Assembly: GCA_900708905.1 (NCBI GenBank)
Contig: CAADRB010000014.1
Span: forward strand, 1,010,146-1,074,145
Source: Hymenolepis diminuta
Lineage: Eukaryota > Platyhelminthes > Cestoda > Cyclophyllidea > Hymenolepididae
DNA: 64,000 nucleotides
Direction: 5' to 3'
The translations under genes and the position numbers were made by a program. The notes beneath the pieces were generated by a model. It was not told the origin of the DNA. It did not search any database and saw nothing but the letters and a program-made list of their open reading frames with translations. How positions within the stretch are numbered: position 1 is the stretch's first letter; every line of letters begins with the position of its first letter. This document shows, piece by piece, positions 38,301 through 48,189 of this stretch.

Positions 38301-41300
38301 AAAAAACTACTGTAACTTATCCAAACCTCTCCCAAGTAACAACTCACAACTGTAGTGCATTTTAACAATTATGTGAAATTTATAAGTAATAAAAGTTATT
38401 AACGGGTAAAATTGCTCCTCTACTTTCTTTTGGATAAGAAATATTCCATTTAATCCGACAACTATTATTGAGTTGGTCTGAATAAGCAGCTGTCGTGTTC
38501 ACCGTCTATATTCAAAGCCTAGACAGAAGGGCGAGGAGTGGACAAGAAATAAGGCCTGAGTAAAATATTGTGTCCGAAGTGTTAATCACGCTGTTCGATT
38601 GGAAAGTTCAAGGAATTAGCTAATGTCTATTACTTTATTGACTTCAATAATCTAATGTGAATCTTATGTAAGTGACGTCTTTTTTTCCCCGACAGTTATT
38701 CCTAATGGCTTTGACGGATTTTGCGAACTGATTTGATTTAGAAGAGGGATAACTTCTCAATTGTTTTTCTCGATAAAGATGAAAGTCCGGGCTTCTTGAT
38801 CTTTATCCATTCACAGTTTATATCCCTTTGCATTGTTTGCCGTGATAATCCTAGAAAAATGATAGAATAATAATTTTGCCAGTTTTATCCTCCCAACCAA
38901 GATTATTTCTAGTTCATAGAATCTTCTCAACAAGTTTGAGACTGTGAAGATTGAATTCCTCATTGGATTGTTGGAAAATTGAATGAGGTGAAAAATATTG
39001 ATCGAGAATACTTACGAGCCTGTTTCTTATAGAATATCAACCAAGTTATATCTACAAGTATTAATTCCAGAGTTGCCCTTTATAATTGTCTAGAGTAAAG
39101 TGGCTCTAATAACGTCAGTAAAGCTACCTTAGCAGCCAGTGCGGATTAGAACCAGAACTAATGATTATTTTAAGCCATCTAAGGCATCACACCCCTTATT
39201 GAATTAGAAGTCCGAGGGTTAAGTGAGATCATATGTATTTTGGATAACTCCTAAGATTATTTAGGAAGGCGTTTCCCAGCACTTATTCGCGTACAGGAAT
39301 AGGATCATGGTGTCTCCATGAAGAGAAATTCTAATCCTCTTAGCCTTTTATTAGCTAGATTTTACCCGTGAAGTTGGACGCTCTGCTCACTGGTTTTGTG
39401 CTGATAAGAATCAAACCCGTGACCTCAAACTTTGCCGACAAGTATTGAAATGTCCACCATAATAAGTCAGTTTATTTAAAGATAATACAGACTATACGAA
39501 TTAGACAAAAGGATTTATATCTTACAAGTTCTAAAAGATTGAAGAGAGAGCTCCTCAAGCCTTATTATAAATGTTTCATTTCGAGATTCTTTTCCAGCTT
39601 TGACGTCTTACATTTAGTTCTGAAGTCCATATTCGGGAAAATATTTCCATTTCGTTGGGCTGCCTGAAATCTGGAATAATTATATGGAAGTACACATCCG
39701 TCAGTCCAATAAATAAGAACAGCAAATGCATGGTCTTTTTTCACACGCTTGTATCCGACGAAGAAATTTTAAGCCAATACATCCATTGATTTTATTTTTA
39801 CTTATTACAATTTAAAAAATTCGGTAAGGAGAGGAAATGAAGAAATGGGTTGAGTATGAGTAGGCCCCTAATATTATAATAACCGCGCTCGCTGAATCAA
39901 TCTCTATTCTTGGCATGCCTACCGACTCATTCCTTGTCCCTAACTATCAATGAACAAAGAACACAAAATCGTTCCACTTAATCATTACTCGTATTTAGTT
40001 TAGCCTGTTCCTTGCAATCGGATTGCCTTTTTTCATTATTGACTCTTCTCACTTTCATCTAAATTCCTCTAAATACTCCTTTCTCCTCCCCATTGATTCA
40101 AAATTGTCATTATATACGTTTGTCCATCCCAACTATTAGTGTTCTCACCCAGAAAAGACTGTTATTTCATGTTAGCCTTAGGAAGATCATCAGTTCTATG
40201 GGTGAATATCTAGAGTAGCCTGGTCAGGTTCTTAAAGTACCTTTACTGTCGGATTAGAGTTACGCTAATGGCGAGCATGCCGTCACTCGGATTTAACCTG
40301 CTACTTTACTATTTTTCGTCATGAGGAATGCAAAATTAAATGCGTATCTTTTTCTTGTGTTCTGGTGGAAATAGGTTGTCGGTGCTTAACTTGGATAAAA
40401 TAAAATTGTGTAAAACTTGTGAAAAAATTGCATTTTGCTATCTCAACCAGTATTATTTATTGACTGGTCATTTTATTACTGAGTTTACACTGTCGAGTGT
40501 ATTCGGCAATCTCTGGTCTTACATTCACCACACTCTTAAAATGGTACGAGGCTGATAGCCGACTAGTTTTCAAATCCGTGGATAGATAAATGTATTTAAT
40601 CAAATGAAAATATGTTGATTGATCACATAAAGCATTATTTTTCTTACATTGAGGTTTATAGCGCCCACGGTTAGTGAGTAGTAGTGAATAGTAACTTCGA
40701 AATGATAATAATTCACAAACCTCGCAAGAACTTAGTTGAAGAAATACTTTGGGTGATTTTATGTAGTATTAGGAATGCCATCACAACTTATTATTTTTCT
40801 TTCCTTAGAATAAATGTGTTACAACGCTTTATACAGTTACAACTATTCAGGCTCCAGTAAGAAGAAGGAAAGAATTTGTAACTCAAGTAACGTTTTTTTC
40901 TATTAAGAAAATTAATTTACTTATGTGTAACTAAATACGTGATAAAAGCGTAATCCAGTGTAGGAAAGATGATGTGAAACCAAAAATCTTCCGTTAGATT
41001 TTTTACTAAATAGTACGAAAAGACAGACTTGGATATTGATTATCGAATCGTGATCTCTACGAAATTTTCACCCAAAAATTTGTTAAATATTTCGGAAAAT
41101 ATGTATAAAAATTATATGCAACTTCTTAATGAAATGTATGTCGAGGGAATGATTAAGTTACTAAATAGGTAAGTTTGCTAAAGCTTTGTTCGTTTTCTTT
41201 ATCCATTTCCTCCTAAATCTTTGACCATTTGGAGGTGTTTACCTAAACTAATTTTTTGCTCATTGTAGAAATATTATCGAGGGTACAGCTTATGGTATGC

Positions 41301-44300
41301 CGTTTATGGTCGCTTACCTGTTCTTCGACTGCTTTGTCGTAGGTTTTTTTGTTTTGGCGAGAAATAAGTACATCGTTGACTAATCTAACCATGGTATCCA
41401 GGTCGTATCTGAGTTTAGATAGAGTGTGACAATTGTATATCAGAAGTGAAATGAATATAATAGCTAGTGTTTTTACTTTTTCTTCCACGACAGGGCGTGT
41501 GCAGTGGAATAATCCGTGGCGTTGGAATGCAGAAATTTGGAGCTATTGTGTGCTGTGTTAGTCTATATTTGATTGGCGGACCTCTAGCTCTCTGTCTTTT
41601 GCTCTTAACCGACCTCGTGGTAAACGGTAAAGTCTTGACTTCTGTTACTGTTTTGCTTTATGTGTTAATTAGGCTTTGTTGTCACTCTTCTTAATCATTT
41701 GAAAGCATCTGCATAAGAGAACAACAAATGTGTTCAAAAAGTCTGGATCAGGGGAGGGTTCAAAAAGAAGTTGATAATGAAGTGAGAACGCCAAGAGTAT
41801 TAATGAAAGTATTGAGTTTTCCTTATTAAAATAAGGAGCATTATTTATTGTTCAGTATTCTAATGTTTAAATTTAATGACTTGACTCCGGGGTTCATGGG
41901 TGATGCTCACAATATTTAGAGCTTGTTGACCGTCTGATTTAATTCCTCAGCCGGTTATGCCTCGTCGATTTTTTATATCTTCTTACTTTCTAGATCAGGT
42001 GATGATACTAACAACGATTTTTAAAAATTGCTGAGCTTAATACATTTCACTTAAGGTAAACTTGGCCTTAGTCTATAACTACTTCATAACCTTTTTCCTT
42101 GCCTATATTTATTCTAGCAAATTGTTCTCCAACCATTACCTAGCTCGTTTACTTAACCCCTCAAAAAATTCAACTTTTAGTGTGAATATGAAAAGTAGGC
42201 ATATTGGTTGTTGTTAGAAAGAAAATTTATAAACTAAAAATGCAAAGTAATTATTAGGCAGCTTTCCTATAAAAAGAAATAAATATACGTAACATATTAA
42301 GAAACGTAACTCAATGTTTTGTTTGATGCTTGTACTTAAGTATTTGTCTATAGTTTCTTAAAATACTGAGCGCTCTATTATTTGACTTGTGGAGTTGAGT
42401 TGCTCATGACTGTTCCGGACGGTCATTGCATCGATGCGCAATTATCCACCACTTTCTTTGGATTCAGCCAACTTTGTGTACCTATAACTTAACACGTTCT
42501 CAAACAATGCATCTGGAAATCTTTATAGGGCGGTAAGTTTTCAACTAACACATCACTTATCAGTCAAAATTCCCACTGAAATAGAACAGTTTCATCTAGC
42601 TACTGTTCATGTTTCACATCTGAGCAAAACAGATGATCACAGAAAGCTAATAATCTGCCAAATTCTGAACTTCACGACCTTGAAACAAATGAAAAGTTCA
42701 TTTTCTCATTGATTGATTTTCTCATTAGAAATTCTGATTTAATTTCGGATAACCATGAACGTGGTGGGAAATTAATCCAGATATCTGAAATAACCGAGGA
42801 TGTTTGTGTTTAAAATGCTTAAATTTAACTATATTGAAAACAGCTGAATATATCTATGCCTCATAGCTGCCCTACATTTTAAATCCTTCTTTCGATTTAT
42901 TACTATTAAAATATTTTTAATTCAAGGCAAGCCCTACTGTTGGTCGGATGCTGTTTGAACCGAAATGCTATTTTTATTGAATGAGCTCAAGATCGTGACG
43001 ATTGTGTAATACTTTCAAAGGGTTATTTTGGTTTGTAAAATGTCAGTTTTCAATTTGGTTTATCCAAAACAAAAGAGGATATTTAAATGTCTGTATCGGA
43101 GAGCCTAAAATTGTAAAAAAAATATTTAATCAAATAATTTTGGCGTCCAACGTTGTCATTCTAGTCATTGGATATGTGCTGATGACGTATAAGAGATCTC
43201 GAAATCACCTTTATGAAATTATCATCAACCCCTCATAACTTCCAAGGCCATTTAGGACAGCGTTTTAGCGGTCATCTTAGGAAGAGGATCGTCATCGTGG
43301 AGCTTCCATGGTGAGAAACTCAAATTCTGCCACTCACCGTATTGGCTATAAATAACGTATGTTGTTGGCCATTCGGGTCACGGGGTGTGCATCAGTGGGT
43401 ATTGAACCCGTAACCTTTGAATTCGCAGACGAGCACTCTAACAGCTCCGCCACTAAGTATTTGAGCTATTTGAAATCACCAAATGAATGAATTAACCTTA
43501 AATAAAAATTGGGTAAATTCTAATTATACGGGATGGGAAGATTTGATCTCAAACTGCCCCCTCCCGTTTTTTAATAGCATTATGGATCTTGATTCCATTC
43601 TTATTGAATTACTTTTAATATTTATCCTGAATTATAGTCTTTTGTTCTTCTATTATGTTACTATACAATTTCTGGCTATCTCAACGCTGCAGTGTGTGAA
43701 CTACTTATTAAAATGCAAGGTCCTTTTTCTTTCTCAATCACTGGAAGTGGCGAGACTGATAATCATAATTAAACTACCCGCAAATTAGCTCAGGATATTG
43801 TGGACAAGAATTTGTTCGGTAATTCAGGGGACAGGTCGCGTAATTTAAGTTCTGGAATGTGGATTACCCGATAAGTAAATATTTTACACCTTTAATCCAT
43901 AATTTAAATGAAGCAAGACTCTAATATCTTGACTTTATTCTTAACATCTTTGCCATTCCCTCTCCTTTATCATTTATTGCAATTACTGTTAACCGATTTC
44001 AATTTCACATTTTTCTGCCTTGTCATCGGTCATTACATACTTGTACTACAATGAAATCTAGCGAGCGCTGTTATATTATGTTTATTTGCTTCAACAAGCA
44101 TCCCGTAATCATTTGAAAGGACCAGTAAATTGAGCCAAGCGCTCACGTTAGTCAGCCTATCAATAAGCCCAGAGCATTAAGGATATGAACTTTGGTGTCA
44201 AATTCTGAGGTTTGAAGTTTGGACATGACGTAGTAAACTATTCCCATAAAGTAAAAATGGGCAATCAAATGATACTTTGGCTTTATTTCCCACTTCTAAC

Positions 44301-47300
44301 CGAACCATTCATCTTTACTCTTTGTTGAACTATTTTATCGTTCCTCGTGTTAGACACTTTCTCAAAGTAAATTACCGTAAATTATTTTTCCTTTTCCATG
44401 GATAATGCAATAATAATAATTATGTTACTCTATTCCAGTCAATGCGAGTGAAAGCACGGCTTTACACTTTTGAAATTGTAGAGCTTTCATACGTAGATTT
44501 CAGGTTTGCTCTTCGGTTTCGATCGTTAGTTAATTTAAATAAGAGAAAACCCGTCCGAACTTTTTTAATATTTTTGAGTATTTGTTTCTTCTTAACTAGT
44601 CAATAAATATCCCTCAAGGGTTAAGTATAACGTTTTCATATCTTTTCTAATTTAATCTTGATTTAGGATTGGCTCTCTTCAATCAAATACCTTCTCTAGA
44701 ATCCTACCCCTGTTGAAATAAACTGTTTTCTGGTGGCTACTGTTGCTCATCAGTTTAGCTCACTTCACTTCGTCCTGCGTATAATTTCCTCCTGGTTATG
44801 AAAGATGTTTATCGACTATTTCCACCACTTGGTTAAATATTCATTGTACTAGTTACATGACTACCATCTTCGCTCTGCCTTCTCGCAGTATTAATATTCT
44901 CTCCCCCCTCCCCTCTGTATTTTTCCTTTCTTATATTAGCGAAGTTCGCAAGGTGTGAGGAAGGTAATAAGTAGGAAGATTATTTACTAAGCTGTATCTA
45001 TTTTTCTCTTATAAAAACATCGTAACTACAAATCCTTTCATTCTCTTCTCCATATAAATTTGCCGACGAGTGGTATGTAGTGCTGTCGTTCATTTGTGCT
45101 GTGATTGCTTAATTAACTTTTCATTAATATTTAATTGTATTGTATTGTATTGTAATTTAGGCTTTTGGCTTGGTATGGCGGTTGGTGTTTTCTTAGAAAT
45201 GTTTGTCTACACAATTCAATGCTGTCGAATTGATTGGGAGAAGATGTGTCAAAATGTAAGCCTTTTTATTTATTCTGCATTTTTAAACTTCTGTTCTTTT
45301 CGTACACTAAATTATTATTATTCTTTCCATTTTTAGGCTCAAAAACGGACTGCGATCAAATTTTTCAGACCTCAAGGAGATCAAAAACTAAGTAAGTAAA
45401 ATAAAACAAATTTCTTTATCTGTTAACAATATTTAAATCCACCAAATGGCTCGTGAAATTATAAACTTAACATTTTTACCTAGAAAGCAATTTTTTACTA
45501 ATTTTGTAAGATGATGTCTAATATAATGCAACGATGGTGGTTTTTTACACATTTTATGAAGTAACTTCGTCTCCTAGCACTTTTAAGCAGAGGAGTAACT
45601 TACAAAATTCTCCATGTTGAGAAATTCATGATCTACCACCGTTTCCGTTGTCTATTACTGACCAGCGGGGATGGTTATTATATGCAGTGAATATTCACAT
45701 ATGCTTCTTGAACTCGTGACCTCTGACTTGGCAGAAATTCGCTTTGACAATTGTGCTATTAATATACTAAATTAAAACTTTCCTTCATTAAATCAGATTG
45801 ATCTAAAATGAGAAGTTAAATTTTATTTCAAAAATACGAGCTTGTGTTGAGATATAGCTATCAGCGGTGTATTTTTCGAAACTTTGAAATTACTTAATGA
45901 AAAGTAAAGACACCTCATCATCCCGACCAGTACCTCGTTGACCCTGTGATCATCATGATGATAATATTGATTAAATATTCGTGGGACTTTGGAAGCAGAC
46001 TAAAAATTGTGTGGCAATGCCGTTTGTTTGTATTAGTTGAAATTTGCAGTTCTACTCAGCTAGCTCTTCACAGTTTGCTTATGGTGTTGGAGAATGTTCC
46101 AAACTTTACTTAGTCTCTTAAAATGATAAATCGTTTTAAATAAACTCATATTGTGAAAGAAGAATTTTCTGAAGGTCCTTTTTTCATATTTTGATAAACC
46201 GCTTCGAATTTTAATCTTATCCTGGGTCTCGAACCCTGGCTTTACAAACGTTCATATCGACACTGTGAATGGGAATTTTCGTCCCTCAACAGTGACTCGT
46301 TGGACGATAAAATTTAGTATGAAACAACAAAGAGCAAGAAGATAGCGAATTATTTAGTAAAGAGGAGTAATAGAGAGAGAGAGAGAAAGAAAGGACTAAA
46401 ATTCAAAAAGTTGGCGAAGTGCTGAAGATAAAACTTGGTAGGAGGAGTTACAGATAGAGGGAAATTGCCTGGCTTGTGAGGATAGAATAAGTGAAAGCTT
46501 AACTTCTGAGTTGAAGAGCAGTAAGATTACACATGTGTATTTATTAACATAGAGTTGCCAAGTCGGTTGGAATACTTAAAAGACAGGGATAATCCGATTG
46601 TCCTGGTTTTATTGTCGTTTTGCGCTTCTGATGGAAAGTCTTCCGTCTTCGTCTGCTTATGACGAGATTTGGTTAATTCGTCGTTTTCAAAAGCAGATGG
46701 CTGCTTTTACTGTGAAGTTATGGCAAATCGATTCTATGAAGAATGTGCTTGTCTGTGATGTCTGATGTAACGGGTTTGACGTTCATCGGTACACATCTAG
46801 TGCACAGAGTGACCAACCGTATTGACTAAGGAGGCGAATAAAAAAGGTTGCAGAATTCGAGTTTCTCACCAGTGATGCTGTACGATGTTCTAATGGCACC
46901 ATGATTAACTTTCACTACTGCAAACCCGGAGATCATGGGATTGATACTTATCAACACGTGCTCAGTGACCAAACATATTAGTTTGAGTTTCTCATTATGG
47001 ATGCTTCAGCATTCTATTTCTCTTATCGAGAGGAATTCTTAATGCCGTTCTCCTTCGACAAGTGTCGATTACTCAATTGTCAACAAACACGTTTACCCAG
47101 TCAGAGGTTTTAACACAGATGCTTGTTGGTGCTCATCCAGTGATGTGGAAAGTCAATCACACTGGTTGATTCTGATCCACATAAAGAAGATACAATGTGT
47201 GCTTTTCATTAAGGGGCTCTAGAGCTTTTCTAAAGCCCGTTTGGTGACTTCTAGAACAACGCTTTACTTTAAGGAGTGTCTCTGTTCGGCGGTGGCATAG

Positions 47301-47968
47301 TTATCAGTGTCCAATACGCGAATTCTATGTTAGAGGCCATGAGTTCAAGAATCATTAACCGTACAGAAAACGAGTTTCACTATTAAATAAGTTTTGCGTT
47401 GCTTACCATGTGCCTGTTAAAACGCGCTTGATTTTGGTGAATTCAGAAATTGTCCGTCTGTTTTAATCAGGTGATTTAAGAAAAAATTTTAAAAAATGTA
47501 AATCTGAATCTCAAAATTTTCACGGGGTAATCTAAGATGTAAACAATCCTTCAAGTTAATATGGGTTTTGCAATTACAACTTAATTAAGCAAATCGGATT
47601 TAGGCGCCAAACTAACGCAAAGATTTGATATCGGGTTTAAATAAGGTCATTTTCTGCTTGTTTTTGTAGATCTAAAGGTGGGAGAGGAGATGGAAATATG
47701 TCTCTCCGGGTCGAAGGAGAAGATGGACGGCGAATCATCGAAGATTGAACCGATTCTTACGAAAGCCTGTACCCCGAAAATTCTAATCACACGTTCTATA
47801 ATGATCCTCGTTGTTGTCGGTTTACTTTTGGTGGCCCTCTGTTGCTTGTTTTTATTCGATTGGCCATCGATCTTCCCTAATCATTGTCTTTTGAAAAATG
47901 GAACTCTCATTCCATTGATTAATCGAGCTGATGCTAGCAATTACGAGTGTACTGTACATATTCCTTAA
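28226..47968 (+). CDS. SLC47A: MATE-family multidrug and toxin extrusion transporter, 16 exons, 576 aa
   Basis: Exons: 28226-28330, 28403-28573, 28685-28733, 28806-28905, 28948-28990, 29029-29171, 29230-29327, 30223-30336, 31819-31889, 31967-32075, 33462-33537, 41269-41338, 41494-41626, 45161-45255, 45337-45391, 47670-47968. All introns are GT-AG and the sum is 577 codons with stop. The product should be a plasma-membrane exchanger of organic cations for protons with 12 helices plus a C-terminal one. Family marks include FCGKLGKTEL (residues about 60-70), LEWW (262-265), IRIGQFVGAND and IIRGVGMQKFGA. By eye against human MATE1 (remembered), Glu273 and Glu278 correspond to E263 and E268, Glu300 to an Asn (N290) and Glu389 to D380. 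The start is the first in-frame ATG after a stop at 28058, with A at -3. Intron 11 holds a gypsy element and introns 11, 13 and 15 hold SINEs. Confidence 0.9.
30223..30336 (+). CDS. SLC47A: MATE gene exon 8
   Basis: Acceptor CTTTTCAG ends at 30222; donor GTAAGT starts at 30337; enters and leaves in phase 1. Encodes the cytoplasmic link and helix 7 with the LEWWICEAGS motif, which carries the two acidic residues equivalent to Glu273 and Glu278 of the human protein. Confidence 0.88.
31819..32075 (+). CDS. SLC47A: MATE gene exons 9 and 10
   Basis: Exon 9 is 31819-31889 and exon 10 is 31967-32075, split by a 77-bp intron. They encode helix 8 (AVQTILNNIES), the FPMGYGIAVAIRIGQ stretch and the GAND turn, all aligned to the second MATE repeat. 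Confidence 0.87.
33462..33537 (+). CDS. SLC47A: MATE gene exon 11
   Basis: Acceptor ATGTTTTAG ends at 33461; donor GTAAGT starts at 33538. Encodes helix 9 and the ARIFTTD motif that precedes helix 10 in animal MATEs. The next exon is 7.7 kb away, beyond the gypsy insertion. Confidence 0.87.
34002..34229 (-). repeat. 3' LTR of the gypsy element
   Basis: On the + strand it starts TGTAGACTTTT and ends ATCAAACA. It matches the block near 38236-38460 over most of its length, sharing for instance AACAATTATG and CTACTTTCTTTTGGATA-like stretches. It is followed at 34230-34238 by a C/T-only tract that reads as a purine tract on the minus strand, where the 3' polypurine tract should lie. Confidence 0.75.
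34230..34238 (-). other. Polypurine tract of the gypsy element
   Basis: The + strand reads TCTCCCCCC and then runs into Ns; on the minus strand this is a purine tract directly before the 3' LTR, the usual priming site for plus-strand DNA synthesis in LTR elements. Confidence 0.55.
34239..34261. other. Assembly gap, 23 Ns
   Basis: Unknown bases at the polypurine tract of the gypsy element, probably caused by its C-run. Confidence 0.99.
34450..35300 (-). pseudogene. Integrase remnant of the gypsy element
   Basis: The zinc-binding N-terminal part is eroded. The core starts THLDFAGPVNGPSYLVMV (first Asp at 35017-35019), followed by a Trp-to-stop change and VIPLKTTTTT. The C-terminal part of the core shows HSQSNGQAE, a stop, then FVDTLRWALQKSRGEGTTE. 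The end is VDGQTWVRHRNHLHPS (34451-34504), the usual C-terminal motif. The DNG box holding the second catalytic Asp is not visible. Confidence 0.75.
35430..35885 (-). pseudogene. RNase H remnant of the gypsy element
   Basis: The minus strand encodes LAADASNYGIGA (first catalytic Asp), then ATIFAVKKFHKLLYARHFTL and LLTGHKQLL, where the family has TDHKPL, so one catalytic Asp is lost to Gly. TANRLQR and TELGQAD follow, as in the gypsy RNase H tail. Confidence 0.72.
35890..36680 (-). pseudogene. Reverse transcriptase remnant of the gypsy element
   Basis: Recognisable in order: LPTLPMVDEELKRLEQ linker, SYSRWAATIVVVQKSNGT, LPDGTFSILNGGNCFVKFDL with the first catalytic Asp, and YSDDVIFLG (36216-36245), the catalytic box, where the usual Leu of YLDD is Ser. 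After this come RAEKCTFLVPSFKYL and the thumb or connection region. At least two stops and one frameshift break it. Confidence 0.8.
36960..37095 (-). pseudogene. Aspartic protease remnant of the gypsy element
   Basis: The minus strand encodes RKYVNLMIEGN, then LQPDTALDVTLIS, matching the retroelement protease strand and flap entry with active-site DTA (codons at 37023-37031). A stop follows shortly after. Retroelement proteases more often have DTG or DSG, but DTA is common in invertebrate gypsy elements. Confidence 0.6.
37258..37400 (-). pseudogene. gag zinc knuckles of the gypsy element
   Basis: Positions 37258-37299 encode CKQCRKFGHKDDRC on the minus strand, a perfect CX2CX4HX4C knuckle for RNA binding. 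Just upstream a CSFC pair followed, one frame over, by ENGFFQQC gives the remains of a second knuckle, so a frameshift lies between them. The rest of gag, toward 38.2 kb, is not recognisable. Confidence 0.65.
38236..38460 (-). repeat. 5' LTR of the gypsy element
   Basis: A direct repeat of 34002-34229, ending at 38460 with TTAATCCGACA on the + strand. The left boundary is blurred and may lie a few bases earlier. Divergence from its partner is considerable, which suggests an old insertion. Confidence 0.7.
39301..39465 (-). mobile_element. tRNA-derived SINE copy in MATE intron 11
   Basis: On the minus strand the tRNA-like head (39406-39462) includes GGTCACGGGTTTGATTC, a good B box. The body shares CTCTTCATGGAGACACCATG-like sequence with the 43.3-kb copy. 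Confidence 0.6.
41269..41626 (+). CDS. SLC47A: MATE gene exons 12 and 13
   Basis: Exon 12 is 41269-41338 and exon 13 is 41494-41626 with a 155-bp intron. They encode helix 10 (MPFMVAYLFFDCF), the GIIRGVGMQKFGA loop and helix 11. D380 stands where human MATE1 has Glu389. Confidence 0.86.
43270..43460 (-). mobile_element. tRNA-derived SINE copy in MATE intron 13 (best copy)
   Basis: On the minus strand: AGTGGCGGAGCTGTTAGAG (A-box region), CTCGTCTGCGAATTC, then GGTTACGGGTTCAATACC (B box), followed by a body with GAGTTTCTCACCATGG. Spacing between the boxes fits a tRNA-type Pol III promoter. Confidence 0.68.
44290..44385 (+). repeat. Dispersed repeat, copy 2 (MATE intron 13)
   Basis: GAACTATTTTATCGTTCCTC followed by GTGTTAGACACTTTCTCAAA corresponds to the block at 17545-17590. 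Confidence 0.42.
45161..45391 (+). CDS. SLC47A: MATE gene exons 14 and 15
   Basis: Exon 14 is 45161-45255 and exon 15 is 45337-45391 with an 81-bp intron. They encode helix 12 and the basic cytoplasmic start of the tail (IDWEKMCQNAQKR), which parallels the mammalian LNWKKACQQAQ segment. Confidence 0.85.
45605..45765 (-). mobile_element. tRNA-derived SINE copy in MATE intron 15
   Basis: The minus strand shows CCAAGTCAGAGGTCACGAG followed by TTCAAG as B-box region and a body with GAATTTCTCAACATGG, matching the 43.3-kb copy. Confidence 0.62.
46371..46386. repeat. (GA)n microsatellite in MATE intron 15
   Basis: A short run of alternating A and G inside a longer purine-rich stretch (46.33-46.5 kb). 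Confidence 0.8.
46770..46905 (+). mobile_element. SINE fragment (body) in MATE intron 15
   Basis: Contains ACGGGTTTGACGTTCATCGG and then GCAGAATTCGAGTTTCTCAC, in the same order as the minus strand of the 43.3-kb copy. The A-box half is missing or eroded. Confidence 0.5.
46920..47040 (+). mobile_element. SINE fragment in MATE intron 15
   Basis: ATCATGGGATTGATACTTAT resembles the B box, followed by TTGAGTTTCTCATTATGGAT as in the SINE body. It follows the previous fragment almost directly. Confidence 0.45.
47286..47395 (+). mobile_element. tRNA-derived SINE copy in MATE intron 15
   Basis: GGCGGTGGCATAGTTATCAG (A-box region) and GAGGCCATGAGTTCAAGAAT (B-box region) are at tRNA-like spacing; a truncated body with AACGAGTTTCACTATT follows. 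It ends about 270 bases before the last MATE exon. Confidence 0.58.
47670..47968 (+). CDS. SLC47A: MATE gene exon 16 (C-terminal tail and helix 13)
   Basis: Acceptor TTTTTGTAG ends at 47669. The exon encodes a hydrophilic tail, then a hydrophobic helix of about 22 residues (IMILVVVGLLLVALCCLFLF) and a short extracellular end, stopping at TAA 47966-47968. A thirteenth helix puts the C terminus outside, as in vertebrate MATE1. Confidence 0.82.
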
Positions 47969-48181
47969 AGAAATGTCCTTGTCTGATCCTTCCTTTCATC
48001 AAACCAATTTATCTGCCTATCTTCTGGAAATCCATCAAAGAAAAAAGTAATGCACTCTAGCACCTATATATATATATTATAACGACCAGATTTAAACAAA
48101 CGCAGGTCCAGAAATTTTTATTTTATTAGTCGATTTGTCTGTGAGTGAGATCATTCTCCTTATTTTCAACATCTTTATTCA

Positions 48182-48187
48182 AATAAA
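48182..48187 (+). terminator. Poly(A) signal AATAAA of the MATE gene
   Basis: A canonical AATAAA lies 214 bases after the stop codon and is followed by a T/G-rich stretch, as expected for a cleavage site. This gives a 3' UTR of roughly 240 bases. Confidence 0.6.
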
Positions 48188-48189
48188 AT

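Larger units (their letters stand above)
34002..38460 (-). mobile_element. Degenerate Ty3/gypsy LTR retrotransposon, inside MATE intron 11
   Basis: A 4.46-kb element is read on the minus strand, antisense to its host gene. In order from its 5' end: LTR, gag zinc knuckles, aspartic protease, reverse transcriptase, RNase H, integrase, a polypurine tract and the second LTR. This PR-RT-RH-IN order defines Ty3/gypsy. Every domain carries stops or frameshifts, so the copy is dead. A 23-base assembly gap touches the polypurine tract. No clear target-site duplication is seen at the ends. Confidence 0.85.

Noticed and set aside
43399..43457. tRNA gene on the minus strand
   Set aside because: A- and B-box-like sequences are present, but the same head plus body recurs across the window, so it is a SINE rather than a functional tRNA gene.
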